Source of the DNA: an uncultured Cyanobium sp.
GTDB taxonomy: Bacteria; Cyanobacteriota; Cyanobacteriia; PCC-6307; Cyanobiaceae
NCBI GenBank assembly: GCA_937919075.1
Contig: CALFOF010000355.1
Span: 1-15,933, forward strand
Direction: 5' to 3'
DNA: 15,933 bases
The translations under genes and the position numbers were made by a program. Within the stretch, counting starts at the first letter, position 1; every line of letters begins with the position of its first letter. The notes beneath the pieces are model-generated. The model saw only the letters and a list, made by a program, of their open reading frames with translations, had not been told where the DNA came from and made no database searches. Shown here piece after piece: positions 1-7,179 of this stretch.

Positions 1-643
1 GGTCGCCGGCATCGCCGAGGCCCGCCAGGGTGCTCTTCAGATCCAATAGTTCACTTTCCAGTTCTGCGGCCTCGAAATCCTTCTGCCCGGCCATCACGGC
101 GGCGAAGCGTTCGCGGCGCTGGGTTTTTTCAGCTGGATAGGCCGCCAGCACCGCCTCGCGGCAGAGGCGCCAGGGCCGGCCGGCGGTGAGCAGCTCCGCT
201 AAGGCGAAGCTGAGGGCCGGGGCTTCGGCCGCGGCGATGCGCAGATCGAAGGCCGCCGGCGGCTGACGCTGGCCCACGAAGATGTCCAGAAAGTCCCCAG
301 GCCCGAGCGGCACGCCGGCGGCGTCGCTGAGCAGCGGCACGCTGCCGGCCACCAATGCTTCAAGCAGCTCCGGGTGGCTGGCCAGGGCGCTGCGGCCTTC
401 GGCCACGGCGGCAGCGGCGATCCATTGATTGATGCGCCCGAGGGCGAGGAACACCTCAGGGCCAGGGGAGGCCAGTTTGCGGTTGCGCAGCATCGACACC
501 TGGGAACTGTGGATGCGGCCGAGATCGAGCACCTCGGCTAAACCAGGAAGGATGCGGTGGGACCAGCCGTTGCGCTCATGCCAGGCCCTGATCAGATGCG
601 CAAAGGCTTCACGCCCTGATCCGATTTCTTCCTGATACCCCAC
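1..643 (-). CDS. Conserved-looking hypothetical protein, 3' end outside window
   Basis: An open frame of 214 codons runs without a stop from a GTG at 643 to the window edge. An in-frame TGA lies immediately upstream (644-646), so GTG 643 is the earliest possible start in this frame. No Shine-Dalgarno sequence is visible. Residues about 10-75 (AFAHLIRAWHERNGWSHR, then a stretch around HSSQVSMLRN) look helical, with the spacing of an HTH-like fold followed by a conserved SPGPEVFLALGRIN block. The later part is alanine/leucine rich with charged helices. Codon use is GC-rich at third positions like the neighbours, which supports coding. I do not recognise the family and assign no function. It is divergent from the desaturase, with 55 bp between starts. 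Confidence 0.65.
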   Translation of the reverse strand, partial: MGYQEEIGSGREAFAHLIRAWHERNGWSHRILPGLAEVLDLGRIHSSQVSMLRNRKLASPGPEVFLALGRINQWIAAAAVAEGRSALASHPELLEALVAGSVPLLSDAAGVPLGPGDFLDIFVGQRQPPAAFDLRIAAAEAPALSFALAELLTAGRPWRLCREAVLAAYPAEKTQRRERFAAVMAGQKDFEAAELESELLDLKSTLAGLGDAGD

Positions 644-698
644 TCAATCCGAATCCGAACTGCTACCATTCTAAAAGACCGATCAGGAACCAGCTCCT

Positions 699-1646
699 AT
701 GACCGTCATGCCCCAGCGCCGCTCCCGTCCTGCGGGTGTGGCCAGCCTTGCCCCGGCTGCCCTCTCTCTGGACCGGGCAAAGGCGCTGCATCGCCCCCGG
801 CGTGGTGAACCCGTCCCCTCTTCGCCGCCGGGCCGCCGCTGGGGCACGATCGGCTTCATGATCGCCATCCATGTGCTGGCTGTGGTGGCACTGCTGCCCC
901 AGTTCTGGAGCGTGCCAGCCGTCACCAGCCTGCTGGTGCTCTATTGGATCACCGGCTGCCTCGGCGTCACGCTCGGCTATCACCGCCTGCTGGCCCACCG
1001 GGCCCTACGGGTGCCTCAGTGGCTGGAGCGTTTCTTCGCCACCTGCGGCGCCCTCAGCTGCCAGCACGGTCCGATCGACTGGGCCGGTCTGCACCGCCAC
1101 CACCACAAGTTCTCCGACACCGACGCCGACCACCACAACAGCCACAAGGGCTTCTGGTGGAGCCACATGGGCTGGATGATGGAAGAGATCCCGGCGATGG
1201 CCGCCGTGCCCCGGCTCACCGGCGATCTGGCCCGCGATCCCTACTACCGCTGGCTGAACACCAACTTCCTGCTGCTGCAGGTGCCCCTGGGCCTGCTGCT
1301 GTTCTGGATCGGCACGGTCACCGGTGCCGGCGGCTGGGCCTTGGTGCTGTGGGGCATTCCCCTGCGCCTGGTGGTGCTTTACCAATGCACCTGGCTGGTG
1401 AACAGCGCCACCCATTGCTGGGGCAGCATCGCCCACATCAGCGGCGACAAGTCGCGCAACAACCCCTGGGTGGCGGCGCTCACCTTCGGCGAGGGCTGGC
1501 ACAACAACCACCACGCCTTCCCCCACTCCGCTCGCCACGGCTTCGGCCCCCGGCAGTTCGACCTCACCTGGCAGCACATCCGGCTGCTGAAGGCCCTGGG
1601 CCTGGCCACCCAGGTGCGCCTGCCGAGGAGAGTGGCCACCCGCTGA
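699..1646 (+). CDS. desC: Acyl-lipid/acyl-CoA delta-9 fatty acid desaturase (DesC type)
   Basis: This 315-residue membrane di-iron desaturase should introduce a cis double bond at C9 of membrane-lipid acyl chains. All three histidine boxes of the family are present: HRLLAH (95-100), HRHHH (132-136) and HNNHH (268-272). Hydrophobic segments at about 50-68, 76-92, 188-207 and 211-228 fit the usual hairpin topology with the His boxes on the cytoplasmic side. The first ~48 residues are Arg/Pro rich and variable. ATG 708 (residue 4) is an equally possible start. Length is normal for the family to slightly long at the N-terminus. The class (delta-9, desC) is inferred from box spacing and the short single-domain form. 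Which DesC subtype it is cannot be told here. Confidence 0.9.
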   Translation: MTVMPQRRSRPAGVASLAPAALSLDRAKALHRPRRGEPVPSSPPGRRWGTIGFMIAIHVLAVVALLPQFWSVPAVTSLLVLYWITGCLGVTLGYHRLLAHRALRVPQWLERFFATCGALSCQHGPIDWAGLHRHHHKFSDTDADHHNSHKGFWWSHMGWMMEEIPAMAAVPRLTGDLARDPYYRWLNTNFLLLQVPLGLLLFWIGTVTGAGGWALVLWGIPLRLVVLYQCTWLVNSATHCWGSIAHISGDKSRNNPWVAALTFGEGWHNNHHAFPHSARHGFGPRQFDLTWQHIRLLKALGLATQVRLPRRVATR

Positions 1647-1760
1647 AGCGGCAACCCTCTGGCTTAAGCTGCCGGATTGCTTGAGCGGCACGTCACCCCG
1701 GCGGTGGCCCCCGCTCGTCGATCCGCCCTGCGGTACTCCCTGTTTCCCTAACCCGATCCC

Positions 1761-2219
1761 ATGGCCAAGCGTGTTTCCGTGGTCCTCAGCGAGGACATTC
1801 TCAGCCTCGGCAAGGACGGTGAGCTGGTGGAAGTGGCGCCCGGCTACGCCCGCAACTTCCTGCTCCCCCAAGGCAAGGCTGTTCCCGTCACCCCGGCGGT
1901 GCTGCGCCAGGTGGAGCACCGCCGCGCCAAAGAGGCCGAGCGCCAGGCCGCGCTGCTGCAGGAGGCAGAAACCTTCCGCACGGCCCTGAACACCATCGGT
2001 CGCTTCACGGTCAAGAAGCAGACCGGCGGTGACGACGTCCTCTTCGGCACCGTCACCAACGGCGATGTGGCCGAGGCCATCGAAGCGGCCACCAAGAAAG
2101 AGATCGACCGCCGCCACATCGAGGTTCCCGAGATCCACCGCACCGGCTCCTACAAGGTGCAGATCAAGCTCCACCACGACGTGGTGGCCGAGATCAACCT
2201 GGAAGTGGTCAGCCACTGA
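1761..2219 (+). CDS. rplI: 50S ribosomal protein L9
   Basis: This 152-residue protein has the L9 architecture. The N-terminal RNA-binding domain carries the family signature around residues 12-30 ([20 protein letters not shown]), followed by a long charged connecting helix (about 45-75) and a C-terminal domain with [19 protein letters not shown]. It binds 23S rRNA at the base of the L1 stalk. Length is typical. It is followed by a strong intrinsic terminator and then dnaB, an adjacency I know from picocyanobacteria. No canonical Shine-Dalgarno precedes ATG 1761; the MAKRV N-terminus fixes the start. Confidence 0.97.
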   Translation: MAKRVSVVLSEDILSLGKDGELVEVAPGYARNFLLPQGKAVPVTPAVLRQVEHRRAKEAERQAALLQEAETFRTALNTIGRFTVKKQTGGDDVLFGTVTNGDVAEAIEAATKKEIDRRHIEVPEIHRTGSYKVQIKLHHDVVAEINLEVVSH

Positions 2220-2261
2220 GGTTCCGGCGGGGCTCCGCCGCCCGGCCATTCCCTTGCCCCA

Positions 2262-2296
2262 CCGCTAGACCCCTCAGGGGTTTGGCGGTCTTTTTT
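2262..2296 (+). terminator. Rho-independent terminator of rplI
   Basis: CCGC (2262-2265) and ACCCC (2269-2273) pair with GGGGT (2277-2281) and GCGG (2285-2288) around a TCA loop, with a small TAG/TTG internal mismatch. The stem is followed at once by TCTTTTTT (2289-2296). The hairpin plus T-tract lies 43 bp after the rplI stop and separates rplI from dnaB. A further G/C hairpin (2227-2241) lies between the stop and this terminator, without a T-tract. Confidence 0.9.
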
Positions 2297-2390
2297 GTGG
2301 GTCTGTGCGGCTGATGAGGCGGCCTCGCTGCTGCCGGCGCGGGCACTAATGCACACCGGAGCACCGGCGCAGAACCCTTAGCCTGCCGCC

Positions 2391-3857
2391 ATGGTGAGCG
2401 TCCCTTTTCCAGCTCCGGACGGCCCCGGAGCCGCAGCTACTGCAGGGCTGGCAGCCCCAGCGGCGGCGGGCGGAGCGGGGGCATTCCGGCGGCGCGGGCG
2501 CGAGCAGGAGGAAGCCCGCTTTGAGGCCCTGCCCGACCAGCTGCCCCCCCAGAACCTGGAGGCGGAGGAGGCGGTGTTGGGCGGCATCCTGCTCGACCCC
2601 GATGCCATGGGCCGCATCGCCGACGTGCTGCGGCCGGAGGCTTTTTATCTCACCGCCCACCGGGAGGTGTACCGCACCGCCCTGATGCTGCACAGCCAGG
2701 GCAAGCCCACCGATCTCACCGCCATGGCCGCCTGGCTGGCCGACACCGGCCAGCTGGAGAAGGTGGGCGGCACCAACCGGCTGGTGGAGCTGGTGGAGCG
2801 CACGCTCAGCACCGCCTCCATCGACCAGGTGGCCCGCCTGGTGATGGACAAATACCTGCGCCGGCAGCTGATCCGCTCCGGCAACGAGGTGATCCGGCTG
2901 GGTTTCGATCAATCGAAGCCGATGGAGCAGGTGCTCGATGAGGCGGAGCAGCAGATCTTCGCGATCAGCCAGGAGAAGCCTTCGGTGGGGCTCACCCCCA
3001 CCGCCGAAATCCTCACCAGCACCTTCAACGAGATCGAAAGCCGCTCCGTCGGCACGTCGGTGGCCGGCATCGCGGTGAACTTCTACGACCTCGATGCCAT
3101 CACCCAGGGCCTGCAGCGCAGTGATCTGATCATCGTGGCCGGCCGGCCGGCGATGGGCAAAACCTCGATCGTGCTCAACATCGCCAAGAACGTGGCCCAG
3201 CTTCACCAGCTGCCGGTGTGCGTGTTTTCGCTGGAGATGAGCAAGGAGCAGCTCACCTACCGGCTGCTCTCGACGGAGGTGGGGATCGAGAGCGGCCGGC
3301 TGCGCACCGGGCGGCTGCAGCAGGAGGAATGGCCGCTGCTGGGCCAGGGCATCAACACCCTCGGTCAGCTGCCCCTGTTCATCGACGACAAGCCCAATTC
3401 CGGCGTGCTGGAGATGCGCTCGCTCTGCCGGCGGCTGATGGCGGAGCAGGGCAAGGAGCTGGGCCTGATCGTGATCGATTACCTGCAACTGATGGAGGGC
3501 ACCACCCCCGACAACCGGGTGCAGGAGCTGTCCCGCATCACCCGCGGCCTCAAGGGCATGGCCCGCGAGCTCAACGTGCCGGTGATCGCCCTTTCCCAGC
3601 TTAGCCGCGGCGTGGAGAGCCGCACCAACAAGCGGCCGATGCTGAGCGATCTGCGTGAATCGGGCTCGATCGAGCAAGACGCCGACCTGGTGCTGATGAT
3701 CTATCGCGACGAGTACTACAACCCGGACACAGCCGATCGCGGCATCACCGAAGTGATCGTGACCAAGCACCGCAACGGCCCGGTGGGCACGGTGAAGCTG
3801 TTGTTCGAGCCCCAGTTCACCCGCTTTCGCAATCTGGCGAACCCATCCGGCGGCTGA
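2391..3857 (+). CDS. dnaB: Replicative DNA helicase DnaB
   Basis: This 488-residue hexameric helicase unwinds DNA at the replication fork and recruits primase. After a low-complexity Ala/Gly/Pro N-terminus (1-45) comes the DnaB N-terminal domain (about 50-150, from LPPQNLEAEEAVLGGILLDP). The RecA-like C-terminal domain follows, with Walker A GRPAMGKTS (251-259), FSLEMSKEQL (279-288), Walker B LIVIDYLQLM (359-368), SQLSRGVESR (402-411) and the SDLRESGSIEQDADLV block (419-434). Cyanobacterial DnaB proteins often carry an intein; here the ATPase domain is uninterrupted. The 3' end overlaps the convergent permease gene by 41 bp. ATG 2391 is the first start in frame; the poorly conserved N-terminus makes the exact start less certain. 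Confidence 0.96.
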   Translation: MVSVPFPAPDGPGAAATAGLAAPAAAGGAGAFRRRGREQEEARFEALPDQLPPQNLEAEEAVLGGILLDPDAMGRIADVLRPEAFYLTAHREVYRTALMLHSQGKPTDLTAMAAWLADTGQLEKVGGTNRLVELVERTLSTASIDQVARLVMDKYLRRQLIRSGNEVIRLGFDQSKPMEQVLDEAEQQIFAISQEKPSVGLTPTAEILTSTFNEIESRSVGTSVAGIAVNFYDLDAITQGLQRSDLIIVAGRPAMGKTSIVLNIAKNVAQLHQLPVCVFSLEMSKEQLTYRLLSTEVGIESGRLRTGRLQQEEWPLLGQGINTLGQLPLFIDDKPNSGVLEMRSLCRRLMAEQGKELGLIVIDYLQLMEGTTPDNRVQELSRITRGLKGMARELNVPVIALSQLSRGVESRTNKRPMLSDLRESGSIEQDADLVLMIYRDEYYNPDTADRGITEVIVTKHRNGPVGTVKLLFEPQFTRFRNLANPSGG

Positions 3858-5262
3858 GCAGCTGCGCCGGCAGGCTGAGCGTGATCAACCCGGCGGCGAT
3901 CAGGCTGTTGGTGGTGTCGCCGATGGCGGCGCTGATCAGGAAGGCGAGCGAGCCGAGCCACACCACCGCCGCGCTGAACGGGTAGCCCCAGGCTTTCACC
4001 GGGCGCTCCAGCTCCGGTTCACGCCAGCGCAGCACAAACAATGAAGTGATGCCGGTGAAATAGAGCAGCACATAGAAAAAGACGGACACCCCCAGCAGCA
4101 CCTTGAAATCGCCGCAGGCGATCAGGGTCGCCGTGACGGCGGTGGTGAGCAGCAGGGCCGCATCCGGGGTGCCGCCCGCATTCACCCGCGCGAACAGGGG
4201 CAGGAACAGGCCGTCGCGGCTGAGGCCGAACAGGATGCGCGGCGCGCACATGATCACAGTGTTCACCAGTCCGATCGACGACAGCAGCGCCAGAGCGGTG
4301 ATCAGCTGGGCGCTGAACGGCCCGAACAGGCGGGCGGCGGCATCGGCCAGCGGCAGGGTGGAGGTGGCCATCGCCTCCAGCGGCAGCACCTTGAGCAAGG
4401 CCACGTTCATCAGCAGATAGAGCCCCGTGACGGCGACCACGCCGCCGATCAATGAGCGGGGCAGGTCGGTGGCCGGTGCGGTGAACTCTTCGGCGAAGTA
4501 GATCGGGCTCTGCCAGCCGTCGTAGGTGGTGATCACGGCCTGAAGCGCGAACACCCCGGCGGCGGCCAGCGCCAGCGGGGTGTTGTTGAGCATGGCCAGT
4601 GATGCGACCCCAGCCCCACCAGCGGCTGCGGCCAGCGGTGTGCTGGCGGCGGGCGGGGCCACCAGCAGGCAGGCGCCGATCAGCGCCAGAAAGGCGACGG
4701 CCTTGAGCAGGCTGAGGATCTGCTGGCTGAGGCTGCCGGCCCGCAGGCCCAGCCGTTGCAGCAGGGCGAAGCCCACCAGAGTGAGCAGGGCCACCGCCTT
4801 GCCACCGGGGGGCAGTGCCGGCACCAGGCCGCGAGCGAACTCACCGATCGTGATCGCCACCCAGGCCAGGCCGGCGCAATGACCGAGCCAGTCGATCCAG
4901 CCCACCGCAAAGCCGGCGCGATCGCCGAGGGCGCGGCGGGCGTAGACCGTCCAACCACCGGCGCGGGGCAGGGCCGCCCCCAGTTCGGCCACGGCGAAGG
5001 CGCCGCAGAGGGCATAGAGCCCGCCGACCAGCCAGGCCAGCAGGATCAGCGGGGCGCTGCCCAGCTGGGCCGCCACCAGCCCCGGGGTGCGCAGGATGCC
5101 GGCACCGATCGAGCCACCCACCGCCCCCGCCAACCCAAAGCCGAGCCCGAGGATGTGCAGCAGGCCGCCACCGCTGGCGCGTGGCGCGATCGGCGGCGTG
5201 GGCGGTTGTGCTTGCGGCTCTGGCTGCGTTTCTGGCGGCCTGGCCGTTGGCTTGGGTTCCAT
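3817..5262 (-). CDS. APC-superfamily amino acid/amine permease
   Basis: From ATG 5262 the product is 481 residues. It has a Pro/Gln-rich tail (1-30) followed by about twelve hydrophobic segments. The first carries the APC-superfamily glycine motif GGSIGAGILRTPG (49-61), and WTVYARRALG (104-113) resembles the LAT/SLC7-like part of the family. It should be a secondary transporter of amino acids or related amines in the inner membrane; substrate and direction are unknown. The frame stays open upstream to an ATG at 5442, but that would place 60 non-membrane residues ahead and run through the riboswitch region on the opposite strand, so 5262 is preferred. Its 3' end overlaps dnaB tail to tail. It is divergent from the guanidine operon, which makes an amine or guanidino-compound substrate possible but unproven. 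Confidence 0.85.
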   Translation of the reverse strand: MEPKPTARPPETQPEPQAQPPTPPIAPRASGGGLLHILGLGFGLAGAVGGSIGAGILRTPGLVAAQLGSAPLILLAWLVGGLYALCGAFAVAELGAALPRAGGWTVYARRALGDRAGFAVGWIDWLGHCAGLAWVAITIGEFARGLVPALPPGGKAVALLTLVGFALLQRLGLRAGSLSQQILSLLKAVAFLALIGACLLVAPPAASTPLAAAAGGAGVASLAMLNNTPLALAAAGVFALQAVITTYDGWQSPIYFAEEFTAPATDLPRSLIGGVVAVTGLYLLMNVALLKVLPLEAMATSTLPLADAAARLFGPFSAQLITALALLSSIGLVNTVIMCAPRILFGLSRDGLFLPLFARVNAGGTPDAALLLTTAVTATLIACGDFKVLLGVSVFFYVLLYFTGITSLFVLRWREPELERPVKAWGYPFSAAVVWLGSLAFLISAAIGDTTNSLIAAGLITLSLPAQLLSRRMGSPDCESG

Positions 5263-5423
5263 CGCAGACCCCAACGGCGGCCCCGAAGCGTAAGGCTGGT
5301 GGAGGGGAGCGCGGGGCGGCTGCCGGGCCTGGCACTCCCGGTGCGGCCGGAATGCCATTCCGTAGTTGTGGCCACAGTCATTCCTGGGGCTTCGGTGGAC
5401 TGTGGGCGCAGCGGAAGAAGTTT
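5263..5423. promoter_or_regulatory. Divergent control region with inverted repeats
   Basis: This is the spacer between the permease start (5262) and the riboswitch. It contains the 13-bp inverted repeat GGAATGCCATTCC (5349-5361), a further CATTCC at 5379-5384, the 10-bp palindrome TGTGGCCACA (5367-5376), and an 8-bp inverted repeat CCACAGTC/GACTGTGG (5372-5379 with 5398-5405). These could be operator sites or leader-RNA hairpins. No convincing -35/-10 pair could be assigned on either strand, so promoter positions are unknown. Confidence 0.4.
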
Positions 5424-5533
5424 CTAGGGTTCCGGTCTGCATCTGTTCGCATCAGCGAGCAGGTTCAGACGTCTGGTCCGAGAGAAGCTCACCGGGGTCA
5501 CCCGGTTGCACGGAGGGATAAAAGCCCGGGAGA
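5424..5533 (+). promoter_or_regulatory. Guanidine-I riboswitch (ykkC RNA, subtype 1)
   Basis: All three conserved blocks of the ykkC class are present in order: CTAGGGTTCCGG (5424-5435), CTGGTCCGAGAG (5473-5484), and CACGGAGGGATAAAAG (5509-5524) continuing as CCCGGGAGA (5525-5533). Supporting helices are visible: GTCTG/CAGAC (5435-5439 with 5466-5470), an 8-bp arm CTGTTCGC/GCGAGCAG with an ATCA loop (5443-5462), and a perfect hairpin ACCGGG-GTCA-CCCGGT (5491-5506). The class binds guanidinium and is normally an ON switch. The RNA ends 27 nt before the gdmH ATG, so it controls the operon 5561-11989. Assignment to the guanidine subtype rather than the ppGpp/PRPP subtypes rests on the third block and on the downstream genes. 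Confidence 0.95.
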
Positions 5534-5545
5534 CCGCACCCCCCA

Positions 5546-5560
5546 CCTCCGTGTTCTCCC
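5546..5560 (+). promoter_or_regulatory. Candidate expression platform next to gdmH start
   Basis: CCTCCGTG (5546-5553) is perfectly complementary to CACGGAGG (5509-5516), part of the third conserved aptamer block. TCTCCC (5555-5560) is perfectly complementary to GGGAGA (5528-5533), the end of the aptamer. The two pairings cross each other, so they would be alternatives. Formation of the first would break the ligand-stabilised aptamer and place a helix across the ribosome-binding region of gdmH. No purine-rich Shine-Dalgarno and no T-tract is seen here, which favours control of start-codon access over termination. Folding is inferred by eye. Confidence 0.5.
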
Positions 5561-6778
5561 ATGACAGCAACCCCAGGGCCTGAAGAGGCCTTTGACCGGC
5601 GCAGTTCCAGCCCAGGCTCCAGCTCAGCAGTCGGCCAGCAGGGCGCCGAGGCGCTTGAGAAGGAAGCCCGCCTGCCGCTCACCGGCTGGCAGCAGGAGGT
5701 GGAGCAGGGCCTGCGCTACGGCCTCGAGGCCGCCGAGAGCATTGTTGACCGGCGCATCTCAACCTTCTCGCGCGGTGAGCTGCCCCACTACGCGGGCATC
5801 AACACCTTCATGAAGGCGCCCTACATCGAAGACGTGAACCGCGTCGGTGAATTCGATGTGGCGATCGTGGGCATTCCGCACGATTCCGGCACCACCTACC
5901 GCCCCGGCACCCGCTTCGGGCCGCAGGGCATCCGCCGCATCTCGGCGCTTTACACCCCCTACAACTACGAAATGGGGGTGGATCTGCGCGAATCGATCAC
6001 GCTCTGCGATGTGGGCGACATCTTCACGATTCCCGCCAACAACGAGAAGAGCTTCGATCAGATTTCCAAGGGTGTGGCGCATGTGTTCGCCAGCGGCGCC
6101 TTCCCGATTCTGCTCGGCGGTGATCACTCGATCGGCTTCCCCACCGTGCGGGGCGTGTGCCGCCACCTCGGCGACAAGAAGGTGGGCATCATCCACTTCG
6201 ACCGCCATGTGGACACCCAGGAGATCGACCTGGATGAACGCATGCACACCTGCCCCTGGTTCCATGCCACCAACATGGCCAACGCGCCGGCCGAAAACCT
6301 GGTGCAGCTGGGCATCGGCGGCTGGCAGGTGCCGCGCGAAGGGGTGAAGGTGTGCCGCGAGCGCGGCACCAACGTGCTCACTGTCACCGACATCTGCGAC
6401 ATGGGCCTGGAGGCCGCCGCCAAATATGCGATCGAGCGCGCCACCGATGGGACCGATTGCGTTTATATCTCCTTCGACATCGACTGCATTGACGCCGGCT
6501 TCGTGCCCGGCACCGGCTGGCCGGAACCAGGTGGCCTGCTGCCACGGGAAGCCCTCAAGCTGCTGGAGCTGATCGTGCGCAATGTGCCTGTGTGTGGCCT
6601 TGAGGTGGTGGAAGTTTCCCCCCCTTATGACATCAGCGACATGACCTCCTTGATGGCCACGCGCGTGATCTGCGACGTGATGGCCCACCTGGTGGTGAGC
6701 GGCCAGCTGCCGCGCAAGCAGAAGCCGGCCTGGCTGCATGAGGCCTGCAACATGAACGTCGATCAGAAATGGAGGTGA
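5561..6778 (+). CDS. gdmH: Nickel-dependent guanidine hydrolase (ureohydrolase family)
   Basis: This 405-residue arginase/agmatinase-fold enzyme is predicted to hydrolyse guanidine to urea and ammonia. The binuclear metal ligands are visible: GGDHS (H189), DRHVD (D214, H216, D218) and DIDCID (D306, D308, with D311). Classical agmatinases usually have DAHxD and GTGxPEPGG with a small residue at x. Here the sequences are DRHVD followed by TQ, and GTGWPEPGG (W320), matching the guanidine hydrolase clade typified by Synechocystis Sll1077. The N-terminal extension of about 95 residues before the FDVAIVGIPHDSGTTYRPG core also fits that clade; its first ~35 residues are Ser/Pro/Gly rich and probably disordered. 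It is the first gene after a guanidine riboswitch and is followed directly by nickel chaperones, which strongly favours guanidine over agmatine. Only biochemistry can fully exclude other guanidino substrates. Confidence 0.93.
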   Translation: MTATPGPEEAFDRRSSSPGSSSAVGQQGAEALEKEARLPLTGWQQEVEQGLRYGLEAAESIVDRRISTFSRGELPHYAGINTFMKAPYIEDVNRVGEFDVAIVGIPHDSGTTYRPGTRFGPQGIRRISALYTPYNYEMGVDLRESITLCDVGDIFTIPANNEKSFDQISKGVAHVFASGAFPILLGGDHSIGFPTVRGVCRHLGDKKVGIIHFDRHVDTQEIDLDERMHTCPWFHATNMANAPAENLVQLGIGGWQVPREGVKVCRERGTNVLTVTDICDMGLEAAAKYAIERATDGTDCVYISFDIDCIDAGFVPGTGWPEPGGLLPREALKLLELIVRNVPVCGLEVVEVSPPYDISDMTSLMATRVICDVMAHLVVSGQLPRKQKPAWLHEACNMNVDQKWR

Positions 6779-6781
6779 GCC

Positions 6782-7174
6782 ATGCATGAAGTTGACATGA
6801 CCCGCTGCCTGCTGCTTTCGCTTGAAGAGTGGAAGCAGGAGCACCATCCCCATGTTCCCTGCGTGCAGACCGTGCACCTGCAGGTGGGCACCTTCACCTG
6901 CGTGGAACCGGCCGCGCTGGTGTTCACCTACGGGGCCGCCGTGCAGGGCAGCTGGCTGGACGGCTCGGAGCTGCGCATCGAAACGGTGCCGCTGCGGGCG
7001 CGCTGCCTGGCCTGCGGCAGTGATTACAGCCCAGAGCCTGCCGTGGCCTATCAATCCCCCTGCTGCCACCACCCGATGGAGGAGATCCTCTCGGGCCGTG
7101 AGCTGAGGATTCGCAGCATCGATTACACCTCCCCCGCTGTACCCGCAGATCGGGTTTCCATCCTTTCCGCCTGA
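6782..7174 (+). CDS. ghaA: HypA-like nickel chaperone for guanidine hydrolase
   Basis: This 130-residue HypA/HybF-family protein begins with MHE, whose His2 and backbone form the nickel site in the family. It starts 3 nt after the gdmH stop, with GGAGGTG overlapping that stop as Shine-Dalgarno, so the two are translationally linked. The zinc-domain first half is normal (CLAC, C75 and C78). The second half, usually CPxC, reads SPCCHHP (C94, C95, H96, H97). It should deliver nickel, with the next gene product, to GdmH in the cytoplasm rather than to a hydrogenase; no hydrogenase gene lies in the window. The C-terminal tail beyond the domain (about 112-130) is longer than the minimal family length. 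Confidence 0.9.
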   Translation: MHEVDMTRCLLLSLEEWKQEHHPHVPCVQTVHLQVGTFTCVEPAALVFTYGAAVQGSWLDGSELRIETVPLRARCLACGSDYSPEPAVAYQSPCCHHPMEEILSGRELRIRSIDYTSPAVPADRVSILSA

Positions 7175-7179
7175 ACGCC

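Noticed and set aside
1005..2249. Long minus-strand open frame opposite the desaturase and rplI
   Set aside because: It is the His/Val/Gly-rich antisense shadow of two well-identified genes; high GC removes stops.
2346..3770. Long minus-strand open frame opposite dnaB
   Set aside because: Antisense shadow with no recognisable domain; dnaB is certain on the other strand.
2391..3857. Intein in dnaB
   Set aside because: The ATPase domain is continuous through Walker A, Walker B and the SQLSR motif.
5362..5375. NtcA site: GTA-N8-CAC
   Set aside because: The second half-site has a mismatch to TAC and no -10 element lies at the right distance; too weak to annotate.
5561..6778. Agmatinase (speB) in polyamine synthesis
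   Set aside because: The guanidine riboswitch, linked nickel chaperones, DRHVD and GTGWPEPGG fit guanidine hydrolase better.
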